Shown here: positions 1-5,127 of the stretch, piece by piece
Layout: every line of letters starts with the position of its first letter
How positions within the stretch are numbered: the first letter of the stretch is position 1
Origin: Gammaproteobacteria bacterium
GTDB lineage: Bacteria > Pseudomonadota > Gammaproteobacteria > Methylococcales > Methylomonadaceae
NCBI GenBank assembly: GCA_024511045.1
Contig: JANEMG010000182.1
Coordinates: forward strand, 1-5,459
DNA length: 5,459 nucleotides
Reading direction: 5' to 3'
The notes under the pieces: model-generated
Databases searched by the model: none
What the model was told of the DNA's origin: nothing
What the model saw: only the letters and a program-made list of their open reading frames with translations
Position numbers and translations under genes: made by a program

Positions 1-39
1 TGGCGAAGCGGCACGGACGCAGGACGGCCGGGGCAATAA
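1..39 (+). CDS. Possible 3' end of an upstream gene (partial)
   Basis: Reading from base 1 gives twelve codons (ending in ...AGRPGQ) and then TAA at 37-39. That stop shares its last base with the ATG of the glycosyltransferase at 39, giving TAATG, a common coupled stop-start in operons. The next junction in the cluster is a similar four-base overlap, which is the main support. The fragment is too short for any functional statement. The glycosyltransferase frame is also open to the left edge, so this may instead be non-coding. Confidence 0.3.
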   Translation, partial: WRSGTDAGRPGQ

Positions 40-1220
40 TGGTTGTCGCGTTGGCGAGTCGATTTTGGAGACTTGGATGTCCCAAAATCTATCACGAGGT
101 AGCGACACGCTTGTATTCGGAAGGCAGTGATATCAAAAAGACCATCCGGTCCTTGCTGGAGCAGTTGTATCCGGCGAAAATCGAATTGAATATCCTGCTG
201 GATGGCGCCATGCAGAACGCTGCAACCTATCAGGCCGTCAAGGAGATGCAGCCCTTCGTTGCGTGCTATGCCAACCGGTCGCTGCGCCTGATTCCCAAAA
301 GGCAGCGCGGCGGCAGGGTGTCGTCGATGAATGCCGGTCTGCAGTTTGCCACGGGACAGATCGTCATGGCTCTGGATGGCGACACCTCGTTCGACAACGA
401 CATGATTATCAAGGCGGTGCAGCATTTTCGTGATGACAATGTCATTGCCCTGTCCGGCATCCTGCAGGTCAGGAATGCCGCAGCTTCGCTGGTGACGTTG
501 CTACAGGCGATGGAATATAAATTGACCGTGCATGCCGGCAAACTGGGGCTTGCCGAAATGCAGTCCATCAACAATATTCCAGGCGCCTTTGGTATTTTTC
601 GGAAATCCTTTCTGCATAAGATCGGCGGCTGGAATTCCGGAACTGCCGAAGATCTGGATTTGACGATCAGGATCAAGCAGTATCTGGGACGACATCCGAA
701 TTTGCGCATTGCCTTCGAACCGGAGGCGGTGGCTCATACCGATGTGCCGGATACCTGGAAAACTTTTTTTCAGCAGCGTCTGCGCTGGGACGGGGATCTC
801 TCCTATATCTATCTGCGCAAGCACGCCCTGGCTTTCAATCCGGCGTTGATGGGCTGGCGCAATTTTATTTTTATACTTTGGTATGGTGTGCTGTTTCAGG
901 TCGTGATGCCGTTTCTGATCGTCTTCTATACCATATATGTTTTCTGGACTCAGGCGTTGCCGGTCGTATTGGGCGCCCTGCTGCTCATCTACAGTTTTTA
1001 TTTTGTCATTACCGGGATTCAATATGTACTGTTTTTGCTGATGTTGTCCACCCGGCCAGGCGAGGACAGCCGCTTGCTGTGGCTGCTGCCCCTTTTCCCG
1101 GCCTATGCCTTTGTCATTCGTGTTTGGAGCGTCGCTGCCAATCTCAACGAGTTGTTCAACAAGGGCCATCTGGATTCATCGATGGCACCCTGGTGGGTTT
1201 TGAAAAGGGATAAGTTTTGA
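39..1220 (+). CDS. Membrane-bound family 2 glycosyltransferase (processive polysaccharide synthase type)
   Basis: This is probably an inner-membrane GT-A glycosyltransferase that polymerises a sugar nucleotide into an exopolysaccharide. The 393 residues show the GT2 signature in order: an acceptable first strand ending YSEG (26-29), LDG (54-56), GGRVSSMNAG (91-100), the metal-binding DGD (113-115), the TAED acceptor/base region (202-205) and QQRLRW (245-250), the Q(Q/R)xRW motif of processive synthases. The C-terminal third has three to four hydrophobic segments (about 276-303, 309-334 and 346-366). The usual N-terminal membrane helices are not seen. The frame stays open to base 3, so the true start could lie outside the window, but ATG at 39 overlaps a TAA from another frame and is a reasonable choice. 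Product and sugar cannot be told from sequence. The export genes that follow suggest an alginate-like or other secreted glycan (inference). Confidence 0.85.
   Translation: MVVALASRFWRLGCPKIYHEVATRLYSEGSDIKKTIRSLLEQLYPAKIELNILLDGAMQNAATYQAVKEMQPFVACYANRSLRLIPKRQRGGRVSSMNAGLQFATGQIVMALDGDTSFDNDMIIKAVQHFRDDNVIALSGILQVRNAAASLVTLLQAMEYKLTVHAGKLGLAEMQSINNIPGAFGIFRKSFLHKIGGWNSGTAEDLDLTIRIKQYLGRHPNLRIAFEPEAVAHTDVPDTWKTFFQQRLRWDGDLSYIYLRKHALAFNPALMGWRNFIFILWYGVLFQVVMPFLIVFYTIYVFWTQALPVVLGALLLIYSFYFVITGIQYVLFLLMLSTRPGEDSRLLWLLPLFPAYAFVIRVWSVAANLNELFNKGHLDSSMAPWWVLKRDKF
1205..1219 (+). promoter_or_regulatory. Ribosome binding site and TTG start for the TolC-like gene
   Basis: AAGGGA at 1205-1210 lies six bases before a TTG at 1217-1219, and that TTG overlaps the TGA stop of the glycosyltransferase (1218-1220). 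The residues that follow (MKVLFCVLSFWAGVLAAAG) look like a signal peptide. This decides in favour of a TTG start, with translation coupled to the gene upstream. Confidence 0.65.
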
Positions 1221-2552
1221 AAGTTTTGTTCTGCGTTTTATCGTTCTGGGCCGGCGTGCTCGCTGCCGCCGGTCCGGTCAGGACAATCGAGGATTTTACG
1301 GCCGATTTTGAAACGGCGTTTCCGGTGCTGCTGGCCGAGGACAATCTGGATGCCAGCCGCTTCGCCCGGCAAAGAGTCGACGCGGCAAACGGCTGGAAGT
1401 TCTTTGCCAATTTTGGCGGAGGCTATGTGCAGGATATCGTCGTGACCAACCGTACCCGCAACTTTGCCACCATAGGAGGACGTATAGGCGTCGAATATCC
1501 TTTGTTGGGCAGTGCGGAAGAAGAACGTCGCGGACTTTCCGAGGCACAGAAGGAGGTCGATCTCAATAGCATTCGTCTGCAATGGATAAAGCAGCAAGCC
1601 CGGATGCAGATTGCCGAAGATTATGCCTTGTATTGGGGGGGCTCAGCAGAAGAACAATCTGGCGCAACTGTATTATCAATTGAAGGACAGGGTGTCGGCA
1701 ATTTTACGGCAGCGTCGGAACAAGGGGTTGCTGCTGGAAGCAGACCGGCTGGAGGCCTTGACAGCCTTCGAAAGGGTGCGCTATGCAAAAATGGACAATC
1801 AGGATGCCATGCAGCGTTCATTGCTGGATCTGGGAAGCCTTTTTGGCAGGGAAATACCCGTATTTACCGCGCAGAAGCCATTATATGCAGCCTTGCAAAC
1901 CGATTCGCTCAATTTCATTGTCGAAGAGCATCACGAAATGAAAATTCTTGCCACCATGCTGAAGGTGGAAAAGGAGAATTTACGCCATCAAAGATGGCGC
2001 GGTATCGAATCCGATTTCAAGCTGACCCACGCGGCGATCATGGAGGACCCCAAAGCCTTTTCCGGCATCAATGATCTGGGCTATGGTGTCGTGGCGAGGG
2101 TCAGGGTGAAGATGCCCTTTTCCATCGTCGATTATCAGGATGCAGACAAGGCGCATTCCCATGTGCTGATCAATCAACTGCAGCGGCAGTTGGTCCAGCG
2201 CAGGGGGCAATTGCAGAAGGAGTTCGATACAGCGCTGAGACGCTATCAGCGGCTCTCCGAATTCGTCCAATACCAGCAGACACGTGTTGCGGCGGCGGCA
2301 GAACTGCTGCGCGAGAGAGAACTTCGGCTCAGGAAGCTGGATGGCGATGTCATCGAGAAATACCTGCAGGGGTTGTACCATTATTACCAGGTGGCTGTCG
2401 ACTATACAGAGGCGCAGACGGAGCATTGGCAGGCCCGGATCAAGTTGGGTCAATTCGTTTCGCTGATAAATGTGGTGCAAGCCGTGGTCGATGACACTGA
2501 ATTGTCCGCGCCATTGCAGCGGGCATTCAATGTCTTCAATGAGAATAAATAG
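1217..2552 (+). pseudogene. TolC-like outer-membrane factor, frameshifted in a G7 run
   Basis: The restored product would be about 445 residues, close to the usual TolC-family length. It begins with a likely signal peptide (residues 1-19), then a segment with beta-strand character (GGGYVQD..., GGRIGVEYPL), then long alpha-helical stretches rich in Q, R, E, L and A, including helices ending in LDLGSLFGREI and a second repeat with RLSEFVQYQQTRVAAAAELL. Such proteins form trimeric channels through the outer membrane and dock on HlyD-type adaptors. The first 139 codons read in the frame of 1217. After the G run at 1635-1641 the conserved protein continues one frame over, to TAG at 2550-2552. Removing one G joins the parts as ALYWGAQQKNNLAQLYYQ. 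As written, translation would continue out of frame to about 2074. The lesion could be a true frameshift mutation, slippage or phase variation, or a homopolymer sequencing error. Family assignment is from architecture and composition plus neighbours, not a database match. Confidence 0.75.
1635..1641 (+). other. Frameshift site: run of seven G
   Basis: TAT TGG GGG GCT would need six G to keep the TolC-like frame; seven are present. The protein reads well on both sides in different frames, so the extra base lies in or very near this run. Runs like this are prone to slippage in cells and to miscounting in sequencing. Confidence 0.8.
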
Positions 2553-2558
2553 TTAGAG

Positions 2559-2705
2559 TCTATAAACACCCATCCATGGGCTGTTTATAGAAAGATAACA
2601 ACAAATGCGATTTGCTGTTATCTTCATAAGCAATGGCTTGAGGCCATTGATGATGCCGGCACTTCCCTGTGCCGGATCAGTGCCCGTCATTTATAGACGG
2701 GCGCT
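2559..2705 (+). repeat. Repeat unit A (hairpins 1-5)
   Basis: Hairpin 1, 2559-2591: TCTATAAACA pairs with TGTTTATAGA around CCCAT-CC-ATGGG. Hairpin 2, 2592-2624: AAGATAACA pairs with TGTTATCTT, inner stem CAAAT/ATTTG, loop GCG. Hairpin 3, 2631-2649: CAATGGC/GCCATTG, loop TTGAG. Hairpin 4, 2656-2675: CCGGCAC/GTGCCGG, loop TTCCCT, possibly extended by TGAT/ATCA (2651-2654 and 2676-2679). Hairpin 5, 2679-2705: AGTGCCCGTC/GACGGGCGCT with one wobble, loop ATTTATA. Hairpins 1 and 2 abut; six-base spacers separate 2 from 3 and 3 from 4. Confidence 0.75.
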
Positions 2706-2717
2706 AAATAATTGCTA

Positions 2718-2854
2718 TCCATGAATGCCTGTTCATGGAGTGTCGATGACAGGAAAACAACAAATGTGATTGTCTGTTTTCTGCACGAACAACGGTGCTG
2801 CGCCGTTGGTCATGCCGATATTTCACGGTATCGGAGTGCTGGTCTCATTGCACT
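2718..2854 (+). repeat. Repeat unit B (hairpins 6-10), diverged copy of unit A
   Basis: Hairpin 6, 2718-2739: TCCATGAA/TTCATGGA, matching hairpin 1 with two compensated pairs but a shorter top. Hairpin 7, 2750-2783: AAAACA/TGTTTT plus CAG/CTG with a bulge, inner ACAA/TTGT, loop GTG. Hairpin 8, 2790-2808: CAACGGT/GCCGTTG, loop GCTGC. Hairpin 9, 2815-2834: CCGATAT/GTATCGG, loop TTCACG. Hairpin 10, 2835-2854: AGTGC/GCACT, clearly weaker than hairpin 5. Lengths of hairpins 8 and 9 (19 and 20 nt) and the six-base spacers are the same as in unit A. Confidence 0.7.
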
Positions 2855-3220
2855 GCCTAATATCGCTGTGCAGATGCGCTCAGGTGATGGTGATCTTGAA
2901 AACTGGAATAAATTTGCATGAAAATACGTTTCGATAGACCAGAACAAAGGCCTGCCGGTCTGGACCAGGGTGTGCCTGTCTCCTATGGAAGATCCAGGCG
3001 CAGGCTTGCTTACTGGCGCTGGTATCTGATTTTGCTGATCATTTGCAGTCCTTTGCTGTATTTCTTCATCAAAATCGCTTATCAGGCGTGGGCCGTTCAG
3101 GCCAAAGGTTTCGTCATGATGCCCCATGTACAGGTTCGTGCAACGGCATCCGGCTTCATCGAAAGTCTGCTGGTCGAACCGATGCAGGATATCGGGAAGG
3201 AAGAATTGATCGTCAAACTG

Positions 3221-3223
3221 TAG
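3221..3223 (+). other. In-frame TAG in the HlyD-like gene (codon 102)
   Basis: The frame reads ELIVKL, TAG, QPSIEERKKQLQ. The hinge between first lipoyl half and coiled coil is intact on both sides, so the codon was recently sense, or is suppressed, or is a base error. Confidence 0.85.
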
Positions 3224-3661
3224 CAGCCCTCCATAGAGGAACGCAAGAAGCAGCTGCAATCGGAGCTGGATTTTCTGCAGCAGCAATATGACCGTTATGG
3301 AGAAGAGGATAGCGCGGCCAGCGCCATGCAGGCGAGCATCGATTTTGCCCGCAAGCGTAAGCTTTATGCCTGGCAGAGAGTCGAGGATTACGAATCTTTG
3401 TTTGCCGAGGGCGCGGCAACCGAGGCCGAAGTGAAAACGGCGCGTTTTCAATATGGCGCAGCGCTGGCCAGCCTGGCCGAATTGCAGTTGCTGGAGGAAA
3501 AGCAGGGTGGTGCGGCGAGGACTGTGCAAGCCTCGGAAATCCGGCAGACCGAGGCGCGCATCAGACAGTTGCAGCTGGAGATGGAGAACCTCGATCTGCA
3601 AAGCCGGCAGCTTTTTATCACATCACCGTTGCCGGGCAGAGTTGTCGACATCCTGGTCAGC

Positions 3662-3664
3662 TAG
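3662..3664 (+). other. In-frame TAG in the HlyD-like gene (codon 249)
   Basis: The frame reads VVDILVS, TAG, GEFVAKGDLLLTI. This is the conserved turn of the second lipoyl half, where P, E or Q often precedes GE. The reading frame continues without other stops to 3979. Confidence 0.85.
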
Positions 3665-4080
3665 GGAGAATTTGTTGCCAAAGGGGATTTGCTGCTGACC
3701 ATCAATCAACAGGAAAACGCCACCATCGTCGCTTTCGTAGCTCCCGAGGATATCGACTATGCAAGGGTTGGCCAGAAGGCAGTGATCCATTTTCCCGATG
3801 GTGAAAAAGCCGCGGCACAGGTAATCAGTGTTCCAGGGATCACGAAAAAATATCCTGTCGGGTCATTGGCCACCTTTGAAACCGGCAGCAGGGAAATCCT
3901 GGTGAAGCTGGAATTTTCCGGGCGTGTGGATCAGCATATGATCGATGGTTTGCCGATCAAGGTCGCTTTTTCCCGGTAGCTGCGATTGGGCAAGATGCGA
4001 AATACTATCGGCGTTTCCGCTGTCAGTTTGTTCCGGATTACGGATGACACGCCGTTTTGCTGAAACGATAATAATTCTAG

Positions 4081-4161
4081 TCATTCCGCGACGTGAGGAG
4101 GGATCTTGAACGGCATGGGCAATGAAAAGGCCTTGAAGATTTCTCCCGCTGGTCGAAATGA
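4081..4161. repeat. Imperfect inverted repeat, probably a dispersed intergenic palindrome
   Basis: The left arm (4081-4107, starting TCATTCCGCG and ending GGATCTT) is an imperfect inverse of the right arm (4136-4161, starting AAGATTTCTCCCG and ending TCGAAATGA), with 28 bases between them. Ends of the form TCATTYCG...CGAAATGA with inner ATCTT/AAGAT are typical of dispersed intergenic palindromes in many bacterial genomes (recalled, not searched). A third copy of the arm end, TCATTTCGA, occurs at 4195-4203. Confidence 0.55.
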
Positions 4162-4191
4162 ACAGAAATGATTTTGCATTGAACAGCATGC

Positions 4192-4212
4192 CGGTCATTT
4201 CGAAAATGGCCG
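4192..4212. repeat. Short hairpin with a nine-pair stem
   Basis: CGGTCATTT pairs with AAATGGCCG around the loop CGA, with one G-T wobble. No T-run follows on either strand, so it is not a standard intrinsic terminator. Its left arm contains the same TCATTTCGA end as the neighbouring inverted repeat, so it may be a partial copy of that element. Confidence 0.45.
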
Positions 4213-4366
4213 AAGCTTATGGGGAATCAGGGATTTGTTTGTGCTTGCCTCGTAGCGCGGGCCGCAGATTGTGGGCAACCCAGTGCTTGGGATAGAGTTG
4301 GTGATGATACTGCCTGCACGGTCAATCATGGTCTGCTGCAGGCGTCAGGAGGGCGTTGTTCAAGCC

Positions 4367-4552
4367 GTATCTCCCACTTGCGCCGTAATGTCCTTTCGTC
4401 CTTGAACCGGAGGTTCAAGTGGGGGCTTTAACCGTCAAATCAGGCTCCCCGTTTGCTACGGGTATGCACAACATCGACCGGAAGGCAGCCCCCCGGGGTA
4501 ATACAGGTTCAGGAAACACCCAGGACATCCTCGAACGCTGCAGGAGATACTA
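4367..4552 (-). ncRNA. ssrS: 6S RNA
   Basis: 6S RNA binds the sigma-70 RNA polymerase holoenzyme by mimicking an open promoter and represses transcription in stationary phase. On the minus strand, GTATCTCC (4550-4543) pairs perfectly with GGAGATAC (4374-4367), closing a rod of about 184 nt, the usual length. Near the 3' side lies a hairpin CTTGAACC/GGTTCAAG (4419-4401, loop TCC) that closely matches the corresponding hairpin of the E. coli RNA, preceded by a GGTTAAAGCCCCC stretch resembling E. coli. It starts about 46 bases after the zapA stop, the conserved neighbourhood. The 5' end is set from the stem and the -10 box. Exact ends are uncertain by several bases. Confidence 0.85.
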
Positions 4553-4558
4553 TGGTCT

Positions 4559-4564
4559 ATTTTA
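4559..4564 (-). promoter_or_regulatory. Probable -10 box of the 6S RNA promoter
   Basis: TAAAAT on the minus strand ends about seven bases before the predicted 6S start. No good -35 is seen at 16-18 bases (the sequence there is near CGGTCA). Transcripts reading through from zapA are also possible. Confidence 0.45.
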
Positions 4565-4597
4565 ACCTAAAAAACAGATTTTGACCGACTAATCGCA

Positions 4598-4903
4598 TTA
4601 ATTTGAGTCGCCGCCCAGCACGTGCTCGATTTTATGCCGCATCTCGATCAGGCGGTCGAAAAATTCATCGCAAAGCGTGTTGTTCTGTTTTTGCAGCTGT
4701 TTCAGTTCATGCGCCAGATTCAATGCCGCGACGACGGCAATCCTGTCGGGGCCGATGACTTTTCCAGAATCGCGCAGTTCGCGCATTTGCTGATCGAGGA
4801 GTTGGGCGGAAGCCAGCAATTCATCCTGCTTATCGGCAGGACAGGCGATTTTATATTCTTTATTGAGAATGTGCAGGGTAACCGGTACCGCTTGTTCCGT
4901 CAT
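4598..4903 (-). CDS. zapA: Cell division protein ZapA
   Basis: ZapA is a small cytoplasmic protein that binds FtsZ and promotes bundling of its filaments at the division ring. The 101 residues have the family layout: an N-terminal domain with VTLHILNKEYKIACP (about 8-22), a helix with LLASAQLLDQQMRELRDSGKVIG, the signature DRIAVVAALNLAHEL (about 53-67), then a coiled coil to the C-terminus. Length is typical. GGAGA at 4911-4915 lies seven bases before the ATG, a good ribosome site. The ATG overlaps the TGA of the preceding coiled-coil gene (ATGA), so the two are probably translated together. The 6S RNA follows directly. Confidence 0.93.
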   Translation of the reverse strand: MTEQAVPVTLHILNKEYKIACPADKQDELLASAQLLDQQMRELRDSGKVIGPDRIAVVAALNLAHELKQLQKQNNTLCDEFFDRLIEMRHKIEHVLGGDSN

Positions 4904-5127
4904 GTGCCTGTCTCCATGGATTTCAGGCGGGTGATCATGGCTTCGACCCGGGTTCTGGCCAGGTTGGTTTTTTCAATCAGTCTGGCTTTTTCACGAACCA
5001 GTTCCTCTTGCTTGGTTTTCAATGTGCGGTTTTCATTGCTCAGCAATTCATATTGATGAATCAGCTGGTCAACCTTCTCTTCCAGCAATTTAATTTCCAG
5101 GGACTGATTTGTTTCAGTATCTATCAT
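4900..5127 (-). CDS. Short coiled-coil protein upstream of zapA (TIGR02449-type, ZapB-like)
   Basis: The 75 residues are almost wholly coiled coil: hydrophobic heptads through IKLLEEKVDQLIHQYELL, then NENRTLKTKQEELVREKARLIEKTNLARTRVEAMITRLKSME. Small proteins of this kind precede zapA in many non-enteric gammaproteobacteria (recalled as TIGR02449) and, like ZapB, may act with ZapA at the division ring; that role is inferred from position and shape. The four-base overlap with zapA supports one operon. ATG at 5125-5127 has no obvious Shine-Dalgarno (GGCTGAAACC before it). Confidence 0.8.
   Translation of the reverse strand: MIDTETNQSLEIKLLEEKVDQLIHQYELLSNENRTLKTKQEELVREKARLIEKTNLARTRVEAMITRLKSMETGT

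Larger units (their letters stand above)
2559..2854 (+). ncRNA. Candidate structured RNA element: two tandem five-hairpin units
   Basis: The gap between the TolC-like and HlyD-like genes is packed with consecutive hairpins. Ten can be drawn, five in 2559-2705 and five in 2718-2854. The 5' arms of the first four hairpins of unit B lie exactly 159 bases after their counterparts in unit A. Between units, six pairs change on both sides while keeping pairing: two in hairpin 1, one in hairpin 2, one in hairpin 3 and two in hairpin 4. Three more pairs become G-U. That pattern is expected of a selected RNA (or single-stranded DNA) fold. No T-run terminator follows any hairpin. The strand is assumed from the flanking genes, since palindromes do not settle it. 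It could be a leader-type regulator of the HlyD-like gene, an intercistronic processing or stability element, a stand-alone RNA, or a mobile palindromic repeat. I do not recognise the family. Confidence 0.6.
2918..3979 (+). pseudogene. HlyD-like membrane-fusion (periplasmic adaptor) protein with two in-frame TAG codons
   Basis: Read through the stops, the frame gives 353 residues. A basic N-terminus (RSRRR, 25-29) is followed by one membrane helix (about 36-57), the first lipoyl half ending in IGKEELIVKL (about 61-101), a long coiled-coil hairpin (about 103-235), the second lipoyl half with SPLPGRVVDILVS and GEFVAKGDLL (about 236-260), and a C-terminal beta domain ending IKVAFSR. This is the classic single-pass adaptor layout, joining an inner-membrane synthase or transporter to a TolC-type channel, and it resembles the periplasmic part of Alg44-like proteins. 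TAG replaces codon 102 (3221-3223) and codon 249 (3662-3664), each inside a conserved stretch; Q or E would fit both places and each is one base from TAG. The final stop is also TAG. ATG at 2918 has only a weak GGA (2905-2907) upstream. As written, only 101 residues would be made unless TAG is read through. Confidence 0.8.
3980..4361. other. Intergenic stretch without a convincing gene
   Basis: About 380 bases separate the convergent ends of the HlyD-like gene and the 6S RNA. Short open frames exist on both strands but have no recognisable motif, and one overlaps the 6S RNA. No remnant of the 5-formyltetrahydrofolate cyclo-ligase gene, which often follows ssrS, was recognised. The stretch contains the inverted repeat at 4081-4161, the hairpin at 4192-4212 and a seven-base inverted repeat GCCTGCA/TGCAGGC (4312-4318 and 4337-4343). 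No clear terminator with a T-run was found. Confidence 0.6.

Noticed and set aside
2550..2705. Readthrough of the TAG ending the TolC-like gene, under a TAG-recoded genetic code
   Set aside because: The extension would translate palindromic arms into a peptide without family character, and the TolC-like protein is already of typical length at this stop.
2559..2854. Integron attC sites, c-di-GMP riboswitch or CRISPR array as explanation of the hairpin element
   Set aside because: The RYYYAAC/GTTRRRY core pairs of attC, the conserved c-di-GMP-I core sequences, and identical direct repeats with spacers are all absent.
2712..2921. Open frame of 69 codons on the plus strand within the hairpin array
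   Set aside because: It runs through the paired arms of unit B, has no recognisable motif or ribosome site, and covarying stems explain the sequence better.
2810..3601. Minus-strand open frame of 263 codons
   Set aside because: It is the antisense of the HlyD-like gene. The sense frame has the membrane helix, lipoyl halves and coiled coil expected of the family, despite one TAG in this interval.
3863..4198. Minus-strand open frame downstream of ssrS, considered as a cyclo-ligase remnant
   Set aside because: It covers the end of the HlyD-like gene and the intergenic repeat, and shows none of the family motifs.
4219..4431. Open frame of 70 codons on the plus strand
   Set aside because: It overlaps the 3' part of the 6S RNA on the other strand and has no protein motif.
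4622..5056. Plus-strand open frame of 144 codons
   Set aside because: It is antisense to zapA and the coiled-coil gene, both of which are well supported.
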